Below, one piece after another: positions 24,764-32,601 of a stretch of DNA of 44,251 nucleotides. The position numbers and the translations under genes are program-made. The notes beneath the pieces are model-generated. The model was given only the letters and a program-made list of their open reading frames with translations, was not told the DNA's origin and did no database searches. Numbering within the stretch: the stretch's first letter is position 1; every line of letters begins with the position of its first letter. Source of the DNA: Oscillospiraceae bacterium (GTDB taxonomy: Bacteria; Bacillota; Clostridia; Oscillospirales; Oscillospiraceae). The stretch is taken from contig WQVH01000013.1 in the NCBI GenBank assembly GCA_009781695.1, positions 1-44,251 on the forward strand, read 5' to 3'.

Positions 24764-25657
24764 TTGACGCTCCTGCTGACTATTGTGTTGGGCTATGGCG
24801 TGACCAAGGGCAAGATACTTTCCGCAAAAACAAGAGGAGAGCTAACGAATTTTGTAATTTATATCGTCTTGCCTTGCAATATCTTTGCGGCATTTCTTGG
24901 GGGCGTTACACCGGAAATGTTGAGATACAGCGCAGTGATCTTATTGTGCGCATTTGGATTGCAGTTGTTGGTATTTATACTCAATAAATTCATTTACATC
25001 AAGGTGCCGCCGGAAAAGTGCATCATCTTAAAATACACAACCATAACCAACAACTCCGCATTTATGGGCTTGCCCATACTCGGAGCTGTGTTCGGGGATA
25101 TTGGTGTGTTATATGGGTCGATATTTTTGATTCCTATGAGGATTCTGATGTGGACATCAGGTCTGTCGTTATTTACAAGCCTTGATGGCAAAAATCAAGT
25201 GAAAAACCTTGTGACACATCCATGTATGGTGGCTGTTTTTCTGGGTTTTGCATATGTTTTTATTCCTTTGACATTGCCGATGTTCTTATCGGACGCGCTC
25301 AGATGGGTCGGTGAAATGACACGTGTACTGCCCATGATTATTGTAGGTTCGATATTGAGTGAGGTGAAGCTAAACGCCGTATTTGACAAATATTGCTTCT
25401 ATTTTTCATTTTTCAGGCTCATTGTCATCCCTGCGATTGTATTTGTGGTGCTCAATAGTCTGGCGCTTGATCCTGTGGTTATCGGCGTATCTGTACTTAT
25501 GGCGGCGATGCCCTCGGCAATTGTCACTGCGATCCTGTCAGAAAAGTATGGTAAAGACTCAGCTTTTGCCTCAAAAACGGTATTTGTCTCGACCATGCTC
25601 TCAATTGCTACCCTGCCGCTTATTGCCATGGTGCTCGCTCGGCTTATTCCGATATAG
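24764..25657 (+). CDS. AEC (auxin efflux carrier)-family transporter
   Basis: The protein is predicted to have about ten membrane segments and to export or exchange small organic acids or similar substrates, as AEC/BART members do. Typical features are GYGVTKGKILSAKTRGELTNFVIYIVLPC at the N-terminus, NNSAFMGLPI in the middle and MPSAIVTAILSEKYG near the end. TTG 24764 gives 297 residues but lacks a ribosome site at normal distance. The frame continues in-phase up to ATT 24749, which is 5-6 bases after GAGGTGA and would add LSIQ, the usual family N-terminus. The true start may therefore be this rare ATT codon. The substrate is unknown. Confidence 0.85.
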   Translation: MTLLLTIVLGYGVTKGKILSAKTRGELTNFVIYIVLPCNIFAAFLGGVTPEMLRYSAVILLCAFGLQLLVFILNKFIYIKVPPEKCIILKYTTITNNSAFMGLPILGAVFGDIGVLYGSIFLIPMRILMWTSGLSLFTSLDGKNQVKNLVTHPCMVAVFLGFAYVFIPLTLPMFLSDALRWVGEMTRVLPMIIVGSILSEVKLNAVFDKYCFYFSFFRLIVIPAIVFVVLNSLALDPVVIGVSVLMAAMPSAIVTAILSEKYGKDSAFASKTVFVSTMLSIATLPLIAMVLARLIPI

Positions 25658-25692
25658 CGATACGGTCTCAGCTATGCTTGACTATATGGAGT

Positions 25693-26397
25693 TTATGTAT
25701 TACTATTACTATCAAGTTGTGCATACATATCGGGGCGGCGGATGCGTGTTCTTTCCAAGGCTTGCTCATGTCTCCATTTTTTGATGTTTTCATGATGACC
25801 GGAGCGCAAAATGTCCGGTACCGGTCTTTCATCCCAAATGTCCGGTCTGGTATATTGAGGATACTCAAGCAGACCGTCCCAATGGCTCTCATCGACAAAG
25901 CATTCTTCGTCCGGCAAAACACCCGGGATGAGTCTGCAAACTGCGTCAGCTATAGCCATTGCGGGGATTTCGCCCCCGGTCAATACAAAGTCGCCGATGG
26001 ACAGCTCTTCGTCTACACATGCGTCTATAAAGCGCTCGTCAATGCCCTCATAACGCCCGCATACGATGATGAGCCTTTGGTGCTCTTTTGACAGACGCTT
26101 GGCATCTTCTTGCTTGAATAGATTACCGCAAGGGGTCACGAATATAGTATGTACGCGATAACCCGCTTCATTGCAGATATGTTTCCAGCAGTCATATAGG
26201 GGTTGTGCAAGCATCACACAGCCGCGTCCGCCTCCGTAGGGATAATCATCAACTTGCCTTTGTTTGTTTGTAGTAAAGTCTCTGATTTGGTGGCATTCTA
26301 TACGAATATATCCGCGCTCTTGGGCACGCCCCAATATACTTTCGCACAGCATATCTCCAACGACGTCAGGGAATAAAGTCATAATATCTATTCTCAT
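25693..26397 (-). CDS. trmD: tRNA (guanine-37-N1)-methyltransferase
   Basis: This 234-residue SAM-dependent SPOUT enzyme forms m1G37 in tRNAs to prevent frameshifting. The N-terminal MRIDIMTLFPDVV, YGGGRGCVM, the trefoil-knot segments IVCGRYEGIDERFID and LSIGDFVLTGGE, and GLLEYPQYTRP are all diagnostic. GGGAG precedes ATG 26397. The gene normally follows rimM; here an oppositely oriented lipoprotein gene lies between them. It is convergent with the AEC gene, with 35 bases between. Confidence 0.97.
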   Translation of the reverse strand: MRIDIMTLFPDVVGDMLCESILGRAQERGYIRIECHQIRDFTTNKQRQVDDYPYGGGRGCVMLAQPLYDCWKHICNEAGYRVHTIFVTPCGNLFKQEDAKRLSKEHQRLIIVCGRYEGIDERFIDACVDEELSIGDFVLTGGEIPAMAIADAVCRLIPGVLPDEECFVDESHWDGLLEYPQYTRPDIWDERPVPDILRSGHHENIKKWRHEQALERTRIRRPDMYAQLDSNSNT

Positions 26398-26479
26398 AGG
26401 TGCGTATCTCCCGAAAATTGGATTTTAAGTCATTAAGTCATCAGTTATATACAAGTCTCATACAAATATGTGCTATATG

Positions 26480-26488
26480 TGGTATACT
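26480..26488 (+). promoter_or_regulatory. Extended -10 promoter of the lipoprotein gene
   Basis: TGG followed directly by TATACT is an extended -10 element. No good -35 is seen. Start of transcription would be about 45 bases before ATG 26537. Confidence 0.5.
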
Positions 26489-26536
26489 TTCGATCATAAG
26501 GATTGAATATTTTAATTGAAAAGTAGGGTTAATAAA

Positions 26537-27733
26537 ATGAATGGTTTTAATTGCTATGCTCCTCAAGACGTCAGGAAACGGTTGATCACATTGGCCATTT
26601 TCGTTCTTTGCGCTGTGTTTGTTGTTGCGTGTACAGCACCGAGTGCCGAAGTCGAAAATGAAGAAGAAAATGGGCAAGAAATAGTAGATAGCAACGGCGG
26701 AGCTTATACACCTGACTTGTCGGGCGAAGATTCACCTGAGGTGCTTACGGCTCAGGCAGTTACAGACGATAATATCGCCGAGTTTGTTACGCTGGGTCAA
26801 TACACAGGACTTGAGTTTACCAGAGTACCGGTTTTGGATGTGACGGATGAGGATGTGCTGAATTTTATTAACAGTCACCTGAGTCAAGCGGCTGAAATGG
26901 TCAATATCACCGATAGGGCAGTAGAAAATGGTGATATAGTGGTAATCGACTTTGAGGGATTCCATGATGGCGTTGCATTTGAAGGCGGTACAGCACACGG
27001 GTTTGAGCTGACGATTGGTTCAGGTATGTTTATACCGGGTTTTGAGCCGCAAATCATCGGGCATGAGATTGGGGATGAGTTTGATATTCATGTATCTTTC
27101 CCTCCGGACTATTTTGTGCCTGAATTGGCAGGAGAGCCGGTAGTTTTCAGAATAAAGATCCACGAAATCATCTCAGAGGTTGTTCCGGAACTCACAGATG
27201 AAATGGTTCAAGAATATTTGGGTATAGATTCTGTGGAAGAGTATAAGGCGTCGGTTCGTGAGCAGATGGAAGCGGAAAGAGAACATGCTGCGGCCAGCCA
27301 AGAGCGCGGGCAAATTTGGGAGCAGATCATGGATGGTGCAACGATCCATAAGTATCCGGAAAATGAGATCAATTTTAGGCTGGATATGGCGATGCAGGAA
27401 TTTGAATTATATGCGATGATGTATGGAATGGAAGTGGATGATCTTATGGAGATGTTCGTAGGCATGCCACTTGAAGAGTTCATTGAAACCAGTGTAAGAC
27501 CGAGTATTTTGGTTGAAGTGGGACAGGATTTGGTTCTGCGGGCAGTGGCTGTGCAAGAGGGTCTAAGCATCACAGATGAGGAGTTCCAAGAGGGCTTGGA
27601 GCAATTTGTAGAGGATTTTGGATTTGAGAGTGAAGATGAGTTCTTAGAGATGCATGGTGCGCTGGCTATAGAGCTTTCTTTGCTGGCCAATAAAGTCATA
27701 GAGCGGATTATGGAGCATTCTGTTGTCCTATAG
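26537..27733 (+). CDS. Trigger-factor-like peptidyl-prolyl isomerase lipoprotein
   Basis: The 398-residue protein has a basic N-terminus, a hydrophobic stretch and a lipobox (VVAC, Cys32), so it should be a surface lipoprotein. After an acidic linker comes a segment (LGQYTGLEFTRV) and then an FKBP-type PPIase domain as in trigger factor (GDIVVIDFEGFHDG, IPGFEPQIIGHEIGDEF, VVFRIKIHEI). A long helical C-terminal region resembles the trigger-factor chaperone arms (TDEMVQEYLG, EEYKASVREQME). The ribosome-binding domain is absent. It may fold exported proteins, in the manner of PrsA. ATG 26537 is chosen over TTG 26516; its ribosome site is weak. It is inserted between rimM and trmD on the opposite strand. 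Confidence 0.88.
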   Translation: MNGFNCYAPQDVRKRLITLAIFVLCAVFVVACTAPSAEVENEEENGQEIVDSNGGAYTPDLSGEDSPEVLTAQAVTDDNIAEFVTLGQYTGLEFTRVPVLDVTDEDVLNFINSHLSQAAEMVNITDRAVENGDIVVIDFEGFHDGVAFEGGTAHGFELTIGSGMFIPGFEPQIIGHEIGDEFDIHVSFPPDYFVPELAGEPVVFRIKIHEIISEVVPELTDEMVQEYLGIDSVEEYKASVREQMEAEREHAAASQERGQIWEQIMDGATIHKYPENEINFRLDMAMQEFELYAMMYGMEVDDLMEMFVGMPLEEFIETSVRPSILVEVGQDLVLRAVAVQEGLSITDEEFQEGLEQFVEDFGFESEDEFLEMHGALAIELSLLANKVIERIMEHSVVL

Positions 27734-27756
27734 GTAAAAGGATAAGATGAAAATCC

Positions 27757-27784
27757 GAGCCCCCTTTTGGGGGCTTGCTTTTTG
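27757..27784 (+). terminator. Intrinsic terminator of the lipoprotein gene
   Basis: GAGCCCCC and GGGGGCTT pair around TTTT, followed by GCTTTTTG. The stem is strong and also lies between convergent genes. Confidence 0.85.
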
Positions 27785-27807
27785 CACTCTGTAACTGCTT
27801 TTCACTT

Positions 27808-28296
27808 TTACATTCCTTCTATGAGCGTGAGTTTTATTATTCCGGATTCCATATCTATTTCTGACACAAATTCAGGTACAGCAGGAACCAATATTTCACG
27901 TTCCCCTTTGATGAGATAGACATTATTGGATGGCAGCGACATGACATCTTTTAAGATTCCAAGTGTGCTGCCGGTTTTTGCATCAATTGCTGTGAGTCCT
28001 ACCAAATCAGCGATAAAATGCTGACCTTCTTCCAGCTCGACTTCATCTCTATCGATAAATACGATTCGATTCTTGAGTCTGATGGCGCTTTCGATATCTG
28101 ATACGCCTTCAAGGGTTGCGATGACGCAACCCTTGTGTGCTCTTGAACTCAATATCTTCACCGGAGCATTGTCTATAAATACGTGCTCAAACCCCATCAA
28201 AAATTCCGGGGAATCAGCCCATGGCATGATTTTTACTTCGCCGCGCATACCGTGCGTATTGACTATCTTTCCGGCTTCAAGAAGATTCTTTTTCAT
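27808..28296 (-). CDS. rimM: Ribosome maturation factor RimM
   Basis: This 162-residue protein binds S19 and helps 30S head maturation. The N-terminal barrel has AGKIVNTHGMRGEVKIMPWADSPE and the C-terminal PRC-barrel has DLVGLTAIDAKTGSTLGILKDV and ILVPAVPEFV. ATG 28296 lies 7 bases after the khpA stop, so I chose it over the longer frame that overlaps khpA. It follows rpsP and khpA in the usual order. Confidence 0.96.
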   Translation of the reverse strand: MKKNLLEAGKIVNTHGMRGEVKIMPWADSPEFLMGFEHVFIDNAPVKILSSRAHKGCVIATLEGVSDIESAIRLKNRIVFIDRDEVELEEGQHFIADLVGLTAIDAKTGSTLGILKDVMSLPSNNVYLIKGEREILVPAVPEFVSEIDMESGIIKLTLIEGM

Positions 28297-28303
28297 GGCG
28301 CTC

Positions 28304-28534
28304 TTAGTCAAGTATATCGACACTGATGCGCTTGCCCTGTCTTTGGGCTACGCTGCGCAAAAGGATGCGTATGTCTTTAGCAATCCGGCCTTGACGACCG
28401 ATAACTTTCCCCATATCTGAAGGGTTTACACGCAGTTCGTAGACTGTTTCGGAATCTGTTTCACGTTCAGTCACACTGACCTCTTCCGGATGGTCAACGA
28501 GGTTTTGTGCTATATATATGAGCAGTTCTTTCAT
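28304..28534 (-). CDS. khpA: KH-domain RNA-binding protein KhpA
   Basis: This 76-residue single KH domain has an intact GxxG loop (GKVIGRQGRIA). KhpA proteins bind RNA with KhpB and affect cell size and small-RNA function in Firmicutes. The protein sits between rpsP and rimM, its conserved location. AGAGG is before ATG 28534. Confidence 0.95.
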   Translation of the reverse strand: MKELLIYIAQNLVDHPEEVSVTERETDSETVYELRVNPSDMGKVIGRQGRIAKDIRILLRSVAQRQGKRISVDILD

Positions 28535-28583
28535 GATGTAACCTCTAATAATCTTATCTGATTAAACAGTCAGATATTCGTTT

Positions 28584-28868
28584 CTATTGAGCTGCTTCTG
28601 TTGCTTGGATCGGGGTCTCGGTTGTTTGGGCTTGGTTTTGGGCTTTTTTGATGAGTGCTCTAACTGTATCGGTGGGTTGTGCGCCATTTTTAATCCAATA
28701 TTCAGCCCGTTCGGTGTCCATCTTGATTAGTGATGGGGTCGCGAGTGGGTCATATGTTCCGATTTCTTCAATACATCTACCGTCACGCGGTGACTTTGAG
28801 TCTGCTACTACGATTCTGTAAAAGGGATTTTTCTTTGCGCCCATTCTGCGCAGTCTGATCTTTACCAT
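28584..28868 (-). CDS. rpsP: 30S ribosomal protein S16
   Basis: The 94-residue protein starts with [30 protein letters not shown], which is diagnostic. [11 protein letters not shown]-type sequence (here [15 protein letters not shown]) and a Gln/Thr/Ala-rich tail follow. AGGA precedes ATG 28868. It is 25 bases after ffh in the same operon. Confidence 0.97.
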   Translation of the reverse strand: MVKIRLRRMGAKKNPFYRIVVADSKSPRDGRCIEEIGTYDPLATPSLIKMDTERAEYWIKNGAQPTDTVRALIKKAQNQAQTTETPIQATEAAQ

Positions 28869-28893
28869 TTTTGTGTTCCTCCGAATTTAATTT

Positions 28894-30246
28894 TTATATT
28901 CCAAACATGCCTTTTCGGCCGCGTCCACCGCCGCCGAACATAGCAGGAAGTTTGCCTTTTGAGATTTGCTTTGTCATCGCTTGCATTGCGTCAAATTGTT
29001 TGAGCAGCCTATTGATATCGACCACTGCGGTGCCGCTGCCTGCTGCAATACGTTTCTTGCGGCTGCTGTTGAGCACCGAGGGATTGTCGCGTTCGTGCGG
29101 GGTCATGGATAAAATGATTGCTTCTGTTTTAGCCAGTGCATCATTATCAATGGATGCGCCTGCTAATGCTTTAGTATCTACGCCTGGGAGCATACCGGCG
29201 ATATCGGACATGCTGCCCATGGATTTTATATGTGTGAGTTGGTCGTAATAGTCGGCAAGGGTGAATTTGTTTTTGAGCAGCTTTTCTGTCATTTCTTTAG
29301 TCTTTTGCTCATCAAAAGCTTGCTCGGCTTTTTCAATCAGTGTAAGGACATCGCCCATTCCGAGGATGCGCGAGGCCATTCTATCCGGGTGAAATGGCTC
29401 GATTTGATCGAGTTTTTCGCCGGTGCCGACAAATTTTATGGGTTTGCCTGTAATGGCTCTGACAGATAGTGCTGCACCGCCACGGGCATCGCCGTCAAGT
29501 TTGGTAAGGATCACACCGTCAATGGACAGCGCTTCATCAAATGCGGATGCGGCGTTTACCGCGTCTTGTCCGGTCATTGAGTCGATCACCAAGAGGATTT
29601 CGGTTGGATTTACTGCGGCTTTGACCGCCTTGAGTTCGCCGATGAGGTTGTCGTCAATATGCAGTCTGCCGGCGGTGTCTAAAAACACCATGTCGTGGCC
29701 GTTTTTGTTTGCAAATTCGATGGATTTTTTTGCAATTTGTACTGGATCAGCCGTACCCATCTCGAAAACAGGAACGTCCAGTTGCTTACCCACGGTTTGC
29801 AGTTGCAAAATTGCAGCGGGACGGTAGATGTCGCAAGCGACGAGCAAGGGGTTTTTGCCATGCTTTTTCTTCATGTATGCTGCAAGCTTTGCTCCATTGG
29901 TGGTTTTACCTGCACCTTGAAGTCCGATGAGCATAACGACAGTAGGGGGTGTTGAGGAAATGGTGATCTTTGCATTTTCTCCGCCCATGAGGGTGCAGAG
30001 TTCTTCGTTGACGATTTTTATGACCATCTGAGCAGGAGTCAGGCTCTCGAGGACGTCGGCGCCGGAGCATCTTTCGCTGACTGTTTTGATGAAGTCGCGC
30101 ACGACTTTGTATCCGACGTCGGCCTCAAGCAAAGCCAGACGTACCTCGCGCATTGCTTCTTTGATGTCGGCCTCTTTGAGTCGGCCTTTTCCGCGCAGCT
30201 TCTTAAATGCTGCGTTTAGTTTTTCTGATAAGCTTTCAAATGACAT
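28894..30246 (-). CDS. ffh: Signal recognition particle protein Ffh
   Basis: This 450-residue SRP54 GTPase binds 4.5S RNA and signal sequences and docks with FtsY. The N domain covers about 1-90. The G domain has GLQGAGKTTNGAKLA, DTAGRLHID and TKLDGDARGG. The Met-containing M domain has LADYYDQLTHIKSMGS and ends with Gly-rich GGGGRGRKGMFGI. ATG 30246 is chosen because GGGAGG precedes it. It is immediately downstream of ylxM, its usual regulator partner. Confidence 0.97.
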   Translation of the reverse strand: MSFESLSEKLNAAFKKLRGKGRLKEADIKEAMREVRLALLEADVGYKVVRDFIKTVSERCSGADVLESLTPAQMVIKIVNEELCTLMGGENAKITISSTPPTVVMLIGLQGAGKTTNGAKLAAYMKKKHGKNPLLVACDIYRPAAILQLQTVGKQLDVPVFEMGTADPVQIAKKSIEFANKNGHDMVFLDTAGRLHIDDNLIGELKAVKAAVNPTEILLVIDSMTGQDAVNAASAFDEALSIDGVILTKLDGDARGGAALSVRAITGKPIKFVGTGEKLDQIEPFHPDRMASRILGMGDVLTLIEKAEQAFDEQKTKEMTEKLLKNKFTLADYYDQLTHIKSMGSMSDIAGMLPGVDTKALAGASIDNDALAKTEAIILSMTPHERDNPSVLNSSRKKRIAAGSGTAVVDINRLLKQFDAMQAMTKQISKGKLPAMFGGGGRGRKGMFGI

Positions 30247-30324
30247 GATATTTCCTCCCATGTTGGGTACAGGGGTTGTTGGTTATGGGCGCTTTCTTAA
30301 AACTATTGCGAGTTATTTTGAATC

Positions 30325-30687
30325 TTAGTGTTTTGCGCGTATTGAATTTAATTTTATGACCAGTTCGGATGCAATTTGCTTACATGTCTGGTTGTCGTCG
30401 GATTGTTCTTGTAATTTTAAAGCCAGTGCATGGGCACTTCCGAGTTCTGCTTGGGTTTCGTTCCATCTGTGGACGATACCGGTTTTGCTTTCCAATTCGG
30501 TGAGTATGTGTTCTGCCCGGCTGATGATGTCATAGACGCCCTGCCGGGAGATGTTGGCTATTTCGGCAATTTCTGCTAGAGATAGGTCTTCGTTGTGGTA
30601 CAGATCAAAGTAGTTTCGCTGCTTTTCTGTCAATAAGTCTCCGAAGAAATCAAAAAGCATAGCCATTTGAAGTGCGTTGTTGTCCAT
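30325..30687 (-). CDS. ylxM: YlxM-family HTH protein
   Basis: The 120-residue UPF0122 protein has a sigma-70 region-4-like helix-turn-helix (LSLAEIAEIANISRQGVYDIISRAE) and a C-terminal helical tail. Homologues accompany ffh and modulate SRP function in Gram-positive bacteria. ATG 30687 follows GGAG by 6 bases; a TTG two codons earlier is less likely. It is the first gene of the operon ylxM, ffh, rpsP, khpA, rimM. Confidence 0.93.
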   Translation of the reverse strand: MDNNALQMAMLFDFFGDLLTEKQRNYFDLYHNEDLSLAEIAEIANISRQGVYDIISRAEHILTELESKTGIVHRWNETQAELGSAHALALKLQEQSDDNQTCKQIASELVIKLNSIRAKH

Positions 30688-30726
30688 AGGCAACTCCGTA
30701 AAGTGTTATTACTTGACACTTGTGGT

Positions 30727-30755
30727 ATGTTAACCTATTTTACTTGACATGTCAA
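30727..30755 (-). promoter_or_regulatory. Promoter of the ylxM-ffh operon with palindrome over -35
   Basis: On the minus strand TTGACA (30750-30755) and TAACAT (30727-30732) are 17 bases apart. The -35 lies within the perfect 16-base palindrome ACTTGACATGTCAAGT (30742-30757), and ACTTGACA recurs at 30711-30718. Confidence 0.6.
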
Positions 30756-30785
30756 GTGTTGATTTTGGGGAGGTGGAGTGTGGAG

Positions 30786-30867
30786 GTATTGCTGATGATT
30801 TTCTGTTTTGCTCGGAACGGGTCTCGTCGCTCTACACTTCGCAAAACAAAAAAACCATCAGCAACAC
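30786..30867. repeat. Large imperfect inverted repeat
   Basis: The left arm GGTATTGCTGATG...TTTTGC (30786-30811) is matched by GCAAAAC...CATCAGCAACACC (30841-30867), about 26 bp with few mismatches. A further small dyad ATTCTGC/GCAGAAT is near 30931-30955. The rest of 30760-31020 shows no gene; it looks like repeat-derived spacer. Confidence 0.6.
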
Positions 30868-31030
30868 CCTGTAAGCCTGGAATGCCGAGGTCTGCCCAAT
30901 GATTTTCAACAAAAACCCTCGTCACACGTCATTCTGCACGCCAGTCGCAGAATCATGATACCGAACCTTTATGCGCAAGCAACGTCCGTAAGATGTTTTT
31001 AGATTAATATTTATAGATGGGAGTTATGAT

Positions 31031-31192
31031 ATGGGGATTTGGGGAATTGCGGGATTGTTTAATATTCTGAATATCTTGTTGCTGGTTGCCGGGCTTACGG
31101 TGACGGTGATATTGGTCATCATGCTGATTAAAGTGTTGATCAAGTTAAATAAGGTGCTTGATATTTGGTTGGAGCAAAATAGAAAAAAATAA
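31031..31192 (+). CDS. Small single-pass membrane protein
   Basis: This 53-residue reading frame has a GGAG ribosome site about 8 bases upstream. The sequence starts MGIWGIAGLFNILNILLLV, forms one long hydrophobic helix up to about residue 36, and ends with a basic, Trp-containing tail (KLNKVLDIWLEQNRKK). No family recognised. The good ribosome site, helix-plus-basic-tail design and following hairpin support a real gene. Confidence 0.6.
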   Translation: MGIWGIAGLFNILNILLLVAGLTVTVILVIMLIKVLIKLNKVLDIWLEQNRKK

Positions 31193-31203
31193 ATACCATT
31201 GCA

Positions 31204-31244
31204 AATATGCCCGCCACCCCATAAAGAGCACGTGCGGGCATATT
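31204..31244. terminator. Hairpin between convergent genes
   Basis: AATATGCCCGC (31204-31214) pairs with GCGGGCATATT (31234-31244), an 11-bp perfect stem with a 19-base loop. It lies between the small membrane gene and ahcY and could end both transcripts. Confidence 0.55.
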
Positions 31245-31299
31245 ATATAAACGCTTAAGTTTCCAAGTGGAAGATGTGGAAAATAATGTCCACCCGATT

Positions 31300-32601
31300 C
31301 TAATGCATTTCCCAACTGGATAAATATTTGTGTTGCTCCTGTGTCAATTTGTCAATATCCAGTCCGCAGGCTTTGAGTTTTTTCCAGGCCACATCGAGAT
31401 CAATCTCTTCCGGAACAGGGATCACGCCCGGAGAGAGCGTTTTGTGATGAGTTGCAAGAAAATGCGCAGACATCGCTTGAATGGCAAAGCTCATATCCAT
31501 GATTTCGACCGGGTGGCCATCTCCGGAAGCAAGGTTTACCAATCTACCCTCAGCGATTACAAATATCGTATTGGTATTGCTCAACTCATATCCCATGATG
31601 TTGGGCTTATGCTCACGGCTTTTTGTGTTCTTGTCGAGCCAAGCCACATCAATTTCAACATTGAAGTGACCGGCATTGCAAAGGATAGCCCCATCTTTAA
31701 GCGATCCAAAATGGCGCTCAGTGATGATGTCTGTACAACCTGTTGCTGTGATGAATAAATCTCCGTGCGCTACGGCATCATCCATAGTCATCACTGCAAA
31801 GCCATCCATCATCGCCTCAAGTGCTTTGATTGGATCGATTTCTGTTATGATTACGTTGGCACCAAAGCCTTTGGCTCTCATAGCGATACCTTTGCCGCAC
31901 CAGCCGTAACCTGCAATGACAACAGTCTTCCCGGCGACGATTAAATTAGTTGTTCGATTGATGCCGTCCCATACGGACTGACCTGTGCCATATCTGTTGT
32001 CAAATAGATATTTGCAATGTGCATCATTGACGGCAATCATTGGGAATTTGAGTGATCCTTCGGCTGCCATGGAGTACAGGCGTTTTATGCCCGTGGTTGT
32101 TTCTTCACAGCCACCATAGACATTAGGGATGAGATGTTGGAGTTTGGTGTGCACTATATTGATTAGATCACCACCGTCATCAACAATGATGTTAGGGCCT
32201 GATTCAAGTGCCATGGTCAAATGGCGTTCATACTCATCCGATGATACGCCATGGACGGCATATACTGCCATGCCGCTTGCAGCAAGGGCTGCGGCAACAT
32301 CGTCCTGTGTAGATAGGGGGTTGCAGCCGGTGGCATACATTTCAGCACCGCCTGCTTCCAAAGTTCTGCACAGACAAGCGGTTTTTGCTTCCATGTGGAC
32401 AGAAAGTGTTACTTTCATGCCTTTAAATGGCTTTGTTTTTTCAAATTCCTCTTTTATTGCCTGTAAGAGTGGCATGTTGCGCCATGCCCATGCAATTTTA
32501 AGTTCGCCCGATGGTGCGAGCGATAAGTCTTTGACAACGCTGGGATGTCTTGTTGTTTTGTTTGCCTGTGCGCTTGTAGCGCTCATGTTATCTGATTTCA
32601 T
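31300..32601 (-). CDS. ahcY: S-adenosylhomocysteinase, short form (possibly S-inosylhomocysteine hydrolase)
   Basis: This 433-residue NAD-containing hydrolase splits S-adenosylhomocysteine (or its deaminated form) into homocysteine and nucleoside. Diagnostic features are WAWRNMPLL, TLSVHMEAKTACL, the NAD-domain GYGWCGKGIAMRAKG, NAGHFNVEID, and the LSSWEMH C-terminus, which lacks the extended KPDHYRY-type tail of eukaryotic enzymes. The protein is of the shorter archaeal/Thermotoga type. ATG 32601 overlaps the stop of the SAH-deaminase gene as ATGA, so both are made together. This raises the possibility that it uses S-inosylhomocysteine, as described for a methanogen enzyme. Confidence 0.92.
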   Translation of the reverse strand: MKSDNMSATSAQANKTTRHPSVVKDLSLAPSGELKIAWAWRNMPLLQAIKEEFEKTKPFKGMKVTLSVHMEAKTACLCRTLEAGGAEMYATGCNPLSTQDDVAAALAASGMAVYAVHGVSSDEYERHLTMALESGPNIIVDDGGDLINIVHTKLQHLIPNVYGGCEETTTGIKRLYSMAAEGSLKFPMIAVNDAHCKYLFDNRYGTGQSVWDGINRTTNLIVAGKTVVIAGYGWCGKGIAMRAKGFGANVIITEIDPIKALEAMMDGFAVMTMDDAVAHGDLFITATGCTDIITERHFGSLKDGAILCNAGHFNVEIDVAWLDKNTKSREHKPNIMGYELSNTNTIFVIAEGRLVNLASGDGHPVEIMDMSFAIQAMSAHFLATHHKTLSPGVIPVPEEIDLDVAWKKLKACGLDIDKLTQEQHKYLSSWEMH

